DNA of 64,000 nucleotides from assembly GCF_004364325.1 (NCBI RefSeq), contig NZ_SOCP01000002.1, positions 558,001 to 622,000 on the forward strand, in the 5' to 3' direction. Positions 31,515 to 40,235 of this stretch are shown one piece after another. Both the position numbers and the translations under genes were made by a program. Each line of letters starts with the position of its first letter. The stretch's first letter is position 1. Source of the DNA: Actinophytocola oryzae. GTDB lineage: Bacteria > Actinomycetota > Actinomycetes > Mycobacteriales > Pseudonocardiaceae. Under the pieces are notes generated by a model, which worked only from the letters and a program-made list of their open reading frames with translations, had not been told where the DNA came from and did not search any database.

Positions 31515-32981
31515 ATGGAGACTGCGGTGTTGGTCAGCGGGGCCGGTGCGGCCGGGTTGACGCTGGGGATCGACCTCGCGCGCCGGGGCGTGCCGTTCGT
31601 GTTGGTGGACAAGGCGGCGCACCCGTTCGCGGGGTCGCGGGGCAAGGGGATCCAGCCGAGGAGCCAGGAGGTGTTCGAGGACCTCGGTGTGATCGACCGG
31701 ATCGTGGCGGCCGGTGGCGAGTACCCGCCGCAGCGCTACTACACCGAGGACGGCACGGTGGACCGCCCGACCGTGGAGCTGTCGGCGCCGACACCGGCCG
31801 AGCCGTTCATGATCCCGTTGCTGGTGCCGCAGTTCCTGACCGAGCGCGTCCTGCGTGACCGGCTCGCCGAGTTGGGTCACACCCCGCGCTACGCCCACGA
31901 GCTGGTGGGGTTCGAACAGGACGACGACGGGGTGACCGCGCGGGTCGCGACCCAGGACGGTGAACACGTCGTGCGGGCGGCGTACCTGGTCGGCACCGAC
32001 GGCGGGTCGAGCTTCGTGCGCAAGAGCCTGGGGATCGGGTTCGAGGGCAGGACCCTCGGGGTGCGGGCGATCGTGGCCGACGTGTACGTCGACGGGGTCA
32101 GCGCGGACGTGTGGCACCGGTTCGCCGAGGACACGCCCACCCAGGTGTCGCTGTGCCCGCTCTACGGCACGCCGATGTTCCAGCTCCAGGCCCCGGTCCC
32201 GTTCGACGTGGAGATCGACCTGTCCTCGGCGGGGCTCACCGCGTTCCTGCGTGAGCGTGCCGGCCGCGACGACCTGACGATCACGTCCGTGTCGTGGGCG
32301 TCGGTGTTCTCCATGAACGCGCGGTTGGCCGACTCCTACCGGCAGGGTCGGGTCCTCCTGGCGGGCGACGCCGCGCACGTGCACCCGCCCACGGGCGGGC
32401 AGGGCCTGAACACCAGCCTGCAGGACACCTACAACCTGGGGTGGAAGCTCGCCGCCGTGCTCGGTGGCGCCGACGAGTCGCTGCTCGCCACCTACGAGGA
32501 GGAACGCCGTCCGGTCGCGGAGGAGGTGCTGGGCCTGTCGACCCGGCTGCTGGGCACCCGGCTGGTGCGGGGCCGGGAGGGCAGCCAGCTCGACCTCGGC
32601 TACGGGTACTCGTCGCTCGCGGCGGCCGACCCGGACCGCGACAAGGGCGTGCTGGCGGGCGACCGCGCCCCGGACGCTCCCGTCACCGGCGCTGGTGGCC
32701 TGCCGACCCGACTGTTCACCCTGTTCCAGGGCCCGCACTGGACCCTGCTCGGCTACGAGACCGACCGCGACGAGACACCCCCGGCGCGTGCCGGTCTGCA
32801 CATCCACCTGATCGGTGCCCGCGGCGACCTCCGCGACACCGGCGGCCACGTCCGCGACACCTACGGACTCGAACCCGGCCACTGGGTGCTCGTCCGCCCG
32901 GACGGTTACGTCGCGGGCATCACGGACCGCCCTCGGGCGGTCGAGAACTACCTGCGGCGCGTCGGCGTTCGGACTTCCTGA
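31515..32981 (+). CDS. FAD-dependent aromatic hydroxylase (class A flavoprotein monooxygenase)
   Basis: 488 residues. Chosen start: ATG at 31515, with CTGGAGGGG upstream. The FAD motif GAGAAG is near residues 8-13, GTDGGSSFVRKSLG near 157-170, and GDAAHVHPPTGGQGLNTSLQD near 282-302. A thioredoxin-like C-terminal domain follows, ending VLVRPDGYVAGI. This is the PheA/TfdB and polyketide-hydroxylase group (MhpA/RdmE-like). It probably hydroxylates a phenol or polyketide, or detoxifies an aromatic drug. It stands alone behind its own palindromic operator. Confidence 0.9.
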   Translation: METAVLVSGAGAAGLTLGIDLARRGVPFVLVDKAAHPFAGSRGKGIQPRSQEVFEDLGVIDRIVAAGGEYPPQRYYTEDGTVDRPTVELSAPTPAEPFMIPLLVPQFLTERVLRDRLAELGHTPRYAHELVGFEQDDDGVTARVATQDGEHVVRAAYLVGTDGGSSFVRKSLGIGFEGRTLGVRAIVADVYVDGVSADVWHRFAEDTPTQVSLCPLYGTPMFQLQAPVPFDVEIDLSSAGLTAFLRERAGRDDLTITSVSWASVFSMNARLADSYRQGRVLLAGDAAHVHPPTGGQGLNTSLQDTYNLGWKLAAVLGGADESLLATYEEERRPVAEEVLGLSTRLLGTRLVRGREGSQLDLGYGYSSLAAADPDRDKGVLAGDRAPDAPVTGAGGLPTRLFTLFQGPHWTLLGYETDRDETPPARAGLHIHLIGARGDLRDTGGHVRDTYGLEPGHWVLVRPDGYVAGITDRPRAVENYLRRVGVRTS

Positions 32982-33190
32982 CCGCACCGCGGAATCGCCG
33001 TCGGCACGGCGGTGTTCGACAAACCGCCGAATTCCGGAATGCCGACCGCGTGGCCGACGGGTGCCAAATCCCGCACCACGCGGGTATACTTCCCGTGATG
33101 ATCGAATAAAACCGGGATGTCGGCTTCCGTGCCGTCGGCCACAATGTGGTCGAGAATGTTCTGGCCCGCTGCTCCGAGGTATTGGTCGGG
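32948..33190 (-). other. Coding-like segment without a clear gene, possible remnant
   Basis: One minus-strand frame reads YLGAAGQNILDHIVADG then TEADIPVLFDHHGKYTRVVR and VGHAVGIPEFGG, with mixed composition that looks more protein-like than the neighbouring shadows. It is less GC-rich than its surroundings and includes a TTA codon. It has no convincing start, and its end overlaps the 3' end of the hydroxylase gene on the other strand. It may be a decayed gene or chance. Confidence 0.25.
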
Positions 33191-33266
33191 TGAAGCACGC
33201 GAGCCACTGGGGGTGACGACGACGACCTCGCCGCCGCGTGACCGACCCTATCTTCCCGGTCTGTCC

Positions 33267-34235
33267 ATGATGGAGTATGCCGACCTGGCGCGGAACAGGT
33301 TTCCCTGGCTCGCGGAGACCCTCTGGCTGGACCGTCCCGGTGCCGAGGCGGCCTGGCGACTGCTCGCGGACGCGGTCAACGAGTTCGAGGACGACACCGA
33401 CCTCGGCAGGGGTGCCTCCTACCGCCGCGCCCAGCGCAACGCCATGGTCCGGGCCAGGGGGATCCGGTCGCTGTTCACCCTCGCCGCGGGGGTCGCCACC
33501 CCCGCGCGCATCCCACGCGACTGGCGCCTGCTGGACGTGCTCGGCGGGGACGGCCTGCTCGCACGTGTGCTCAGAACCGTGGCGCCCCAGGTGGTTTCGC
33601 CGGCCGTCACCAGCGACATGGCCGGCCACATGGTGCTCGAGGCGTTGCGTGGCGGCCTGCCCGCCATCCGCCAGCTCGCCCAGTTCCTGTTCGTCCGCGA
33701 CGAGACCATGGACGCGGTCATCATCGCCTACGGCACCCACCACATCGGACCGGAGGAGCGGGCGGCGGCCTGCCGGGAGGCGGCTCGGGTGCTGCGTCCC
33801 GGCGGCAGGCTCGTCCTGCACGACTTCGAGGAGGGCGCGCCGGTCGCCAGGTGGTTCACCGAGGTGGTGCACCGCCATTCCCGTTCCGGCCACCCCTACA
33901 AGCATTTCAGCGCCGCCGAGATGGAACGGCTCATCGCGGCGGCGGACCTGCGTCCCGTGGGGGTGCGTCCCGTCTACGACCCGCTCGTCGTCGAGGGCGA
34001 CGACCCGCGCGAGGTGCGTGCGGCGCTGGCCGACTACCTGCTCGACATGTACGGCCTGGTCGGTCTGAACGGCCGGGCCCGCGCGGAGACCCGCGACGCC
34101 GTGTGGGCCCTGGCACGCAGGTACTTCACGTATCCGGACGGCGCAGGCCCGGACAGGCCGGTCGTCTACCGGCGACGTTCGACCTGGCTCGCCGAGGTGC
34201 CGAGGGTGGCCCTGGTCGCCGTCGGCGAGAAGTGA
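33267..34235 (+). CDS. SAM-dependent methyltransferase-like protein
   Basis: 322 residues from the tandem ATGATG at 33267/33270. The Rossmann core is LLDVLGGDGLLARVLR (motif I, with LGGDG in place of GCGTG), later AVIIAYGTHHIGPEE, and ARVLRPGGRLVLHDFEEGAPVARW, the classic post-motif-III strand. The altered motif I may still bind SAM. The N-terminal 70 residues are helical and carry RNAMVRARG. It is 13 bp upstream of the asparagine-synthetase gene, so the two likely act in one small-molecule pathway. Confidence 0.8.
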   Translation: MMEYADLARNRFPWLAETLWLDRPGAEAAWRLLADAVNEFEDDTDLGRGASYRRAQRNAMVRARGIRSLFTLAAGVATPARIPRDWRLLDVLGGDGLLARVLRTVAPQVVSPAVTSDMAGHMVLEALRGGLPAIRQLAQFLFVRDETMDAVIIAYGTHHIGPEERAAACREAARVLRPGGRLVLHDFEEGAPVARWFTEVVHRHSRSGHPYKHFSAAEMERLIAAADLRPVGVRPVYDPLVVEGDDPREVRAALADYLLDMYGLVGLNGRARAETRDAVWALARRYFTYPDGAGPDRPVVYRRRSTWLAEVPRVALVAVGEK

Positions 34236-34248
34236 CTGGGGGAGTGGT

Positions 34249-35778
34249 ATGTGCGGTATCGCCGTCGAGCTGTCCGCCGACGCTGGGCGACCCGGCGCGG
34301 ACCGGGTGTCCGCCATGCTGGCGGCCATCCGCCACCGGGGCGACTCTGTCCACTATGGACGGACGCGGTCGGTGCCCGGTGCCGTGCTCGGCAGCAACCG
34401 GCTGGCCATCGTGGCCAGGGACGAGGCGGACCAACCGATGCCGGACGCCGACGGTGGCCTCTGGGTGGTGTTCAACGGCGAGATCTACAACCACCCGGAG
34501 CTGCGGCGTGAGCTGACGGGGCTCGGCCACGGCTTTCGCACCGGGTCGGACACCGAGGTCCTGCTGCGTGGCTACCGCGAGTGGGGCGAGGACCTGCCGA
34601 GCCGTCTGGACGGCGTCTTCGCCTTCCTGATCTACGATCCGGCGACCAGGGACTACCTGTGCGCCCGCGACCGGTTCGGCGTCAAGCCGCTGTACCGGGC
34701 CGGGGACGGCGAGACGACGCTGTTCGCCTCGGAGCTCAAGGCCTTCGGCACGACGGGATGCCCGCCGCTGGAGTTCCCGCCGGGGCACACCGAGTCCCGT
34801 GCCGGGCGCCGCCGCTACGACGAGCGCCGAGCAGTGCCGGTGCCCGAGGAGGAGGACGAGGTCGTCGCGGAGCTGTTCGGCAGGCTCGACGACGCGGTCG
34901 CCAAGCGCGTCCGGACCGATCTGCCCGTCGGCGTGATCTACAGCGGGGGAGTGGACAGTGCCGCCGTGCTCGGCCTCGCGATCCGCCACCACCCGGACGT
35001 CACGGCGATCAGCGTCGGCTTTCCCGGTGCCCCCGACCTGGAGTTCGCCATCCGCTCGTGCGCCGACCTCGGTGTGCGGCACGTGGTCCACCACCTCGAC
35101 CACGACGTGCTGGCCGCGCGCCTGCCCGAGACGGTCCGCCAGATCGAGACGTTCGAGGTCATCGACATCATGGACGCGAGCGTGATGACGCCCGCCTTCG
35201 CGGTCGCCCGCGAGCTGGGCCTCAAGGTGGTGCTGGTCGGCGACGGCAGCGACGAGCTCTTCGCGGGCTACGAGCTGTTCCGCGACCATCCCGACCCGGT
35301 GGCGATGTCGCGGTACCGGGTGATGAACCTGTACCGCACCGACCTGCAGCGGGTGGACCGCACCTCGATGCTGCACTCGGTGGAGGCCAGGGTCCCGTTC
35401 CTGGACCCCTCGGTGGTCGACCTCGCCTGGCACCTGCCGATGAGCTGGAAGTTCCGCGACGGCATCGAGAAATGGGTGCTGCGCAGGGCGATCGAGGGCG
35501 TCGTCCCGGACTACCTGGCCTGGCGGCCCAAGATCCGGATGCCGCAGGGCACCGGGCTGCTGTTCCAGCTCATCGAGTACGCCCGAGGACAGGCCGGACA
35601 GTCCGGCTCGGCCGGGTCGGAGCTCGCCGACCGGATCGGCCTCGACCGTCCCGAGGCGAGGTACTTCCTCCGGCAGTACCTGGACCACGGCTATCCGACC
35701 CCCACGGCCGCGTACCGCCGGGCCGGATGGGACTTCGCGCCGAACGGCTACTTCGTGTTCGGGGACCCGTCGAGCTAG
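34249..35778 (+). CDS. asnB: Asparagine synthase (glutamine-hydrolysing) family protein
   Basis: 509 residues. N-terminal class II glutaminase with Cys2 (MCGIAVEL), IRHRGDS, FNGEIYNHPELRREL and GSDTEVLL. C-terminal synthetase with the PPi loop VIYSGGVDSAAVLG (about residues 228-241), LVGDGSDELFAGYE and SVEARVPFLD. It is shorter than housekeeping AsnB (about 550-640), having lost much of the linker after the glutaminase domain. The gene order methyltransferase-asnB suggests a secondary-metabolite amidotransferase as well as asparagine supply. Its TAG stop codon lies within the terminal repeat of the adjacent MITE. Confidence 0.88.
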   Translation: MCGIAVELSADAGRPGADRVSAMLAAIRHRGDSVHYGRTRSVPGAVLGSNRLAIVARDEADQPMPDADGGLWVVFNGEIYNHPELRRELTGLGHGFRTGSDTEVLLRGYREWGEDLPSRLDGVFAFLIYDPATRDYLCARDRFGVKPLYRAGDGETTLFASELKAFGTTGCPPLEFPPGHTESRAGRRRYDERRAVPVPEEEDEVVAELFGRLDDAVAKRVRTDLPVGVIYSGGVDSAAVLGLAIRHHPDVTAISVGFPGAPDLEFAIRSCADLGVRHVVHHLDHDVLAARLPETVRQIETFEVIDIMDASVMTPAFAVARELGLKVVLVGDGSDELFAGYELFRDHPDPVAMSRYRVMNLYRTDLQRVDRTSMLHSVEARVPFLDPSVVDLAWHLPMSWKFRDGIEKWVLRRAIEGVVPDYLAWRPKIRMPQGTGLLFQLIEYARGQAGQSGSAGSELADRIGLDRPEARYFLRQYLDHGYPTPTAAYRRAGWDFAPNGYFVFGDPSS

Positions 35779-35944
35779 TGCCGTGTCCAGGTGGGGAGGG
35801 TCGTTTATCCGTGGATCCAGGTGGTCGCTGGCAAGGCGCCGGGAAGCCGCTCGTACCGGGTTGTACTCGGGCTTTCCGGCAACGCCGCCAGCGGCCGCCT
35901 GGGCCGCGGAGAAACGTGCCCTCCTCGCCTGGACGCGGCACTAG
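35775..35944. mobile_element. 170-bp MITE with 26-bp terminal inverted repeats
   Basis: The left end begins CTAGTGCCGTGTCCAGG and the right end is its near-exact inverse (CCTGGACGCGGCACTAG). The pairing continues through GGGGAGGG/CCCTCCTC, giving about 23 of 26 matches. The TA at each outer edge looks like a target duplication of the IS630/Tc1-mariner kind. Inside there is a smaller hairpin (GCCGGGAAGCC/GGCTTTCCGGC) and no reading frame, so movement would need a transposase elsewhere. The left end supplies the asnB stop codon. Confidence 0.7.
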
Positions 35945-36087
35945 GCCGACGAATCATCTCCTCCGGCGGCGTCGCGGGGTTGTTCCCGCCAACCGGGTCG
36001 GCACGTAATTCACTGCCATCTCGAAAGGATATCTTTCGGGTCGTTGTCCTGGTTGTGTCAACCGCGGACTGGTTGGACCACTGCTAC

Positions 36088-36110
36088 AATGATCGTGAAT
36101 TACGATCATT
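36088..36110. promoter_or_regulatory. 23-bp palindromic operator upstream of the NTPase gene
   Basis: Perfect 9-bp arms AATGATCGT and ACGATCATT around GAATT, 21-43 bases before the chosen ATG. It includes an alternative ATG (36089), but a perfect palindrome there is better explained as a regulator site in the leader. Confidence 0.6.
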
Positions 36111-36130
36111 CGTTCACCGGCGGGAACCCA

Positions 36131-38014
36131 ATGGCCGCGACTCTACCGCTTCTCGGGAGATCGAAACTCATCTCGCTCTTCGAGGAACTCCTGCGGACAA
36201 AAGACCAGGATCTCCCGCTGACCGTGCTGATCGGACCGCCCGGCAGTGGCAAAAGCTGGGTTCTGCAGTACATCGAGGGCGCCTGCCGCGGATCCGCCGC
36301 CATTCCCTACGCGCTTGTGGACTGTGCCGAACGGAACTACACCCCGTGGCAGTTGGTGTGCAGGCTGGCCGAGGAGCTGAGCGGTTCGTGGCCGGAGTTC
36401 GGCGCCATCAGGTTTCGCCGGGTCTGGCTCGCGCAGGTCGCGGCGAGCATCCACGACCTGTCCGACGACCCGGCCGACACCACGAGGAACTGCGCCAGGG
36501 TCCGCGACGAGCTCCGGCGGCTCGTCCGGGTCCGGGAACGGGTGGGCGCGGTCGCCAGGACGCTGGAGGACGTGGGCCTGACCCTGGACGCCCGCCAGGC
36601 CCTGGACATCTCCTCCGCGGAGGTGCGGTTGGTCGGCCAGCTGCTCCAGTCGGCCGTCAGCTCCCGCTACGCCGTCGACGCACTGTTCCGCACCGGCCTG
36701 AGCTGGTACGGCGCGCGTGGCAAGCGCAACGAGGACGGTGTGCACGAGCTGGTCCGGCTCAACCTGTCCTTCCACGACGCGGCCCGGCGCCGGGAGGCCG
36801 AGCGCACGCTCGTCGCCGCGTTCCTCGCCGACATCGAGGCCGCGTACACGCGCCGGAACCGGCCGTTCAACTGCGTGGTGCTGCTGGACAACTGCCACCG
36901 GGAGGCCGGGAGCACCGTCCTCGACCTCGTCGCGCAGGCGCGGGCCACGTCGGAGACCTGTGAACCGGTCGTCGTCGTGGCCGCCGCGGGCGCGCTGCCC
37001 GAACTGACCGGCCTGCGGACCCGGTGGCGGCTGCCCTGGGAGCCCGAGAGGGCCGGGTCGGCGCAGGAACCCACCAGGCGCGAGGTCCCGACGGCACGGT
37101 CGGTGACCCATGGGGCGTGGTCGGGAGCCCGCGACCGGGAGGCGACCGGTTCCTGGTGGCTGCCGGTGTGGCTGTGCGACCTGACCTCGACCGAGATCGG
37201 CGAGTCGGTTCCCGCCGAGCACGTCAGGTTCGTGGACGACCTGACGCACGGGCATCCGTGGAGTGTGCAGGAACTCGCGCCGACCCTGACCGAGCCGCGC
37301 TCCAGACGTGCCGTCCTCGACGGCTTCCGGTACGAGCACCTGCTCGCCGGTCTGCCGGACCGGTCCCGGGAGAAGCTGATCCTCTGGTCCGCCGCGCGCG
37401 ACCTCGACGCGGCGCAGGGGGCACTCGGCGCACGACACTCCGACCTGCCGGACTGGTTGGAGAAGTCGCTGTGGTTGACCGCCGGACCGCGCAGGCTGCC
37501 CCGGCTCCACCCGTGGCTGCGCCGGGTTCTGTTGTGGCAGCTGGCAGGCATGGGGAAGAACCAGTGGAACGACGTGCACGGCACGTTGGAGACCTGGGCC
37601 CGTGCCGTCGGCAACCGCAAGAAGACCAACGACATCTGGTATCACAGCCTCGCCCGCGGCGAGCTCGGTCCGGTCGTCGACTACCTCATCGACCTGCAGC
37701 TGGACGCCGACGCGGAGAGCTGGATCGACGAGTTCGACGAGATCACCGAGGCGCCGGGACTGCACCGTTACGCGGAGAGCGCCGACGCGCGCTACGACGA
37801 GCTGTTGAGCCTCTGCCCCAACGAGACCGGCCCGCGACGGGTGGTGTGGTCGCTGGTGGCCGCCCGGTGGATCTGGCGTGATCCGCTCGGCGACCCCGAG
37901 TTCACGCTCACCGGTGCGATCGCCCACGAGTTCGACCTGCTCGCCGACGTCTTCCAGACCGGACGGAACAGGTTTCACCGGGAAGCCGAAGCATACCGAA
38001 AGAAGACATCGTGA
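36131..38014 (+). CDS. P-loop NTPase (STAND/AAA-like) of unknown function
   Basis: 627 residues from the ATG at 36131; an in-frame ATG at 36089 would add 14 residues but lies in a palindrome. Walker A IGPPGSGKSW is at about residues 34-43, and a Walker-B-like NCVVLLDNC near 246-254 has Asn in place of the usual second acid. LVDCAERNYTPWQLVCRLAEEL, DDLTHGHPWSVQELAP and a helical C-terminus follow. It has the general plan of orphan STAND-type signalling or effector NTPases, but no recognisable effector domain. Its stop overlaps the start of the membrane-anchored protein downstream, which it may regulate or sense through. Confidence 0.75.
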   Translation: MAATLPLLGRSKLISLFEELLRTKDQDLPLTVLIGPPGSGKSWVLQYIEGACRGSAAIPYALVDCAERNYTPWQLVCRLAEELSGSWPEFGAIRFRRVWLAQVAASIHDLSDDPADTTRNCARVRDELRRLVRVRERVGAVARTLEDVGLTLDARQALDISSAEVRLVGQLLQSAVSSRYAVDALFRTGLSWYGARGKRNEDGVHELVRLNLSFHDAARRREAERTLVAAFLADIEAAYTRRNRPFNCVVLLDNCHREAGSTVLDLVAQARATSETCEPVVVVAAAGALPELTGLRTRWRLPWEPERAGSAQEPTRREVPTARSVTHGAWSGARDREATGSWWLPVWLCDLTSTEIGESVPAEHVRFVDDLTHGHPWSVQELAPTLTEPRSRRAVLDGFRYEHLLAGLPDRSREKLILWSAARDLDAAQGALGARHSDLPDWLEKSLWLTAGPRRLPRLHPWLRRVLLWQLAGMGKNQWNDVHGTLETWARAVGNRKKTNDIWYHSLARGELGPVVDYLIDLQLDADAESWIDEFDEITEAPGLHRYAESADARYDELLSLCPNETGPRRVVWSLVAARWIWRDPLGDPEFTLTGAIAHEFDLLADVFQTGRNRFHREAEAYRKKTS

Positions 38015-39555
38015 TGGCGGAGCGAACGCGGGGAGCCCGCAAGCTGTCCGAGCCGAAACCGTTCAACCCGCCGACCCCGTGGTACCGCCGAACCCACACC
38101 AGGATCATCGCGATCGTGGTGACGCTCGCCGTCATCGTCTGGATGGGATTCTGGCGGCCGTGGGAGACCGTGCGGGTCACCGACGGCTCCGACGACCTGT
38201 TCGGCGGCCTCGGCGAGGTCGAGCGGCTGATCCGCGCGGAGAACCGGGCGGTCGGGGAAAGCGGCCAGGACTACGCCACGATCGCGTTCATGATGCCGAT
38301 CCGGACCGGCGACAAGGACCCGAACTCCCGGACGTCGATCCAGCACGAGCTGGAGGGCGCCTACCTGGCGCAGTGGTGGTCCAACCACGAGGAGGGGGAC
38401 CCGGTTCGCTTCAGCAGCAGCAGGCCTCTGGTGCGTCTCCTGCTGGCGGACACCGGCGACGGGGGAGTGGACTGGAACGACACCGTCACCGACCTGGTGG
38501 CCCGCGCCGAGAGCGACGAGCACCTGGTCGCCGTGGCCGGTCTCGGGTCCAGTGTGGACACCACGCAGCGGGCCGTCAGCGCGTTGAACGACCACGGCAT
38601 CCCGACGTTCGGGTCGGTGATCACCTCGTCTGCGCTGTCCGCGCCCAGGCTGGCGAGGGTCGCGCCGACGAACGCGGACGAGGCCGCCGCGGCCGTCGCG
38701 TACCTGACGACGACCCCCGAATGGCTGGCCGCGACGCCCGAGGCGCCGTACAAGATCCACATGGTCCGCGACACCGATCCCAACGACAGGTACGCGACCG
38801 ACCTCGCCAACCGCTACCGCAACGCGTTCCCCCGTGACAACCCGGCGTACCCGCGACCGACCGAGGGCGGCTTCAACGCCGCGGTGGGCGCCGTCGGCAA
38901 CGTGCTCGCCCTCGAGGCCCAGCGGATCTGCGGGATCGACCCGGACGTCGTGTTCTTCGCCGGTTTCAGCGCGGACCTGAGGACGTTCCTCGGCAAGCTG
39001 GCCGCGCGGGACTGCGCTGCCGACGGACCGATCACCGTCATCTGCGGCGACGACGTCAACCGGGTGACCGGCGTGCACGGCCTGTGGACCGGCGGCAGTG
39101 TGCGGGTCCTGTACACCACGTTGGCCACTCCCCAGGCGTGGGACTCACCGGTCGCGGAACGGGACAAGCTGTTCTCCCCGGTGCCGATCGCCCGGTTCAG
39201 GGACGGTCCCCACAGCTATCACGCGGTGTTCGGCGACGACCTCGAGGACGGCCACGCCATCATGAGCTACGACTCGGTGGTCACCGCGGTCGAGGCGACC
39301 CGCAGGGCACGCACCGAGAAGGCGAAGGTCCCCCAGCCGGTCGACCTGGTGAACGGGCTCAACCAGATCAACGGCACCGCCCGGGTGCCGGGCGCGAGCG
39401 GCTGGATCTACTTCCAGATCCCGAGGAACGCCTCGCAGCAGTGGCTGCCCTTCAACAAGCTGATCCCGGTGATGAGCCTCGACGCCAACGGCAAGGCGAC
39501 ACTCGAGGCACTGTCCTCGAACAACGGCCGGCCACCGGGACCACCACCACGCTGA
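38011..39555 (+). CDS. Membrane-anchored periplasmic-binding-fold protein
   Basis: 514 residues. A cytoplasmic N-terminal tail (about 30 residues), one transmembrane helix TRIIAIVVTLAVIVWMGFW, then a large extracellular domain like a type 1 periplasmic binding protein (leucine-binding or receptor fold): VAGLGSSVDTTQRAVSALNDHGIPTFGSV, VRDTDPNDRYATDLANRY and VFFAGFSADLRTFLGKLA. There is no lipobox and no transporter permease next to it, so it looks like a sensor rather than a transport component. GTG at 38011 overlaps the NTPase stop. The pair likely forms an outside-to-inside signalling unit; this is inference. Confidence 0.78.
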   Translation: MMAERTRGARKLSEPKPFNPPTPWYRRTHTRIIAIVVTLAVIVWMGFWRPWETVRVTDGSDDLFGGLGEVERLIRAENRAVGESGQDYATIAFMMPIRTGDKDPNSRTSIQHELEGAYLAQWWSNHEEGDPVRFSSSRPLVRLLLADTGDGGVDWNDTVTDLVARAESDEHLVAVAGLGSSVDTTQRAVSALNDHGIPTFGSVITSSALSAPRLARVAPTNADEAAAAVAYLTTTPEWLAATPEAPYKIHMVRDTDPNDRYATDLANRYRNAFPRDNPAYPRPTEGGFNAAVGAVGNVLALEAQRICGIDPDVVFFAGFSADLRTFLGKLAARDCAADGPITVICGDDVNRVTGVHGLWTGGSVRVLYTTLATPQAWDSPVAERDKLFSPVPIARFRDGPHSYHAVFGDDLEDGHAIMSYDSVVTAVEATRRARTEKAKVPQPVDLVNGLNQINGTARVPGASGWIYFQIPRNASQQWLPFNKLIPVMSLDANGKATLEALSSNNGRPPGPPPR

Positions 39556-39573
39556 CGGTCCCAGGAGGTGGGG

Positions 39574-40107
39574 TCAGCGGCCTCGGCCGAGGCGCAGCGC
39601 CGAGACGAGGAAGAACACGCCGCCGAGCACCGCATACCCGGCGAGGGTGCCCAGTGACGCGCCTTCCCCGGCGGCCTGCAGGACGAACGACGTCCCCGCC
39701 GCGACGGAGATCGCGCCGCTGATGATCATCGGCCAGTGACCGTCCAGCCTGCGGCGGATCACGCCGACGGCGAGCTGCACGAGGCCGGCCCCGATGGCCC
39801 AGGCGCCCCAGACCCGCAGCACGGCCGGCACCCCGGACGACGCGGCGACGGCCAGGCCCACGGCGGCCGCCACGCTGATCACGATGTTCACGTACAGGCT
39901 CGGTGCCTTCGACGAGCGGAGGTCCGTGACCGCGGCGGCCGCGTCGAACAGGGCGTAGAGCACCAGCAGGGTGCCGCTCACCGGCCCGAGGTCCGAGCCG
40001 GTCGCGAACAGCAGACCCGCCCAGACGATCGCGAACCCGAACCGGACGAAGTACAGCCGTCGCAGGGAGGGGGCGATGGTGACGGGGGAGGCGGTGACGG
40101 TGGCCAT
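39574..40107 (-). CDS. Small multi-pass membrane protein (DUF308/HdeD-like)
   Basis: 177 residues, about six short hydrophobic helices (VRFGFAIVWAGLLFATG, GTLLVLYALFDAAAAVTDL, NIVISVAAAVGLAVAASSG, WGAWAIGAGLVQLAVGVI, IISGAISVAAGTSFVLQAAG, AGYAVLGGVFFLVSALRLG). Each pair of helices repeats a small pattern as in HdeD/DUF308 proteins. Role unknown. It is divergent from a TetR gene with a matched operator pair between, so it is probably TetR-repressed. ATG with AGAAGGA upstream. Confidence 0.8.
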   Translation of the reverse strand: MATVTASPVTIAPSLRRLYFVRFGFAIVWAGLLFATGSDLGPVSGTLLVLYALFDAAAAVTDLRSSKAPSLYVNIVISVAAAVGLAVAASSGVPAVLRVWGAWAIGAGLVQLAVGVIRRRLDGHWPMIISGAISVAAGTSFVLQAAGEGASLGTLAGYAVLGGVFFLVSALRLGRGR

Positions 40108-40126
40108 GGCGACATCCTTCTGAAGG

Positions 40127-40196
40127 AGATAGAACGTTCGGTCTTGTCGAAGCGTGCCAGGTGCTGGACGGAAACGCAAGACCGAACGTTCTATCT
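40127..40196. promoter_or_regulatory. Paired TetR operator sites as a 20-bp inverted repeat
   Basis: AGATAGAACGTTCGGTCTTG (40127-40146) is repeated in exact inverse at 40177-40196. Each copy carries the 8-bp palindrome GAACGTTC. The pair covers the divergent promoters of the membrane protein and the TetR gene. Confidence 0.85.
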
Positions 40197-40235
40197 GCTA
40201 TTGTTCTGGCAACAGTGCGGCACACGGGAGGACAG

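Noticed and set aside
33267..35778. Lasso-peptide or RiPP cluster around the asparagine-synthase-like gene
   Set aside because: No B-type protease, RRE protein or precursor frame nearby, and the gene has an intact glutaminase Cys2 and normal AsnB order.
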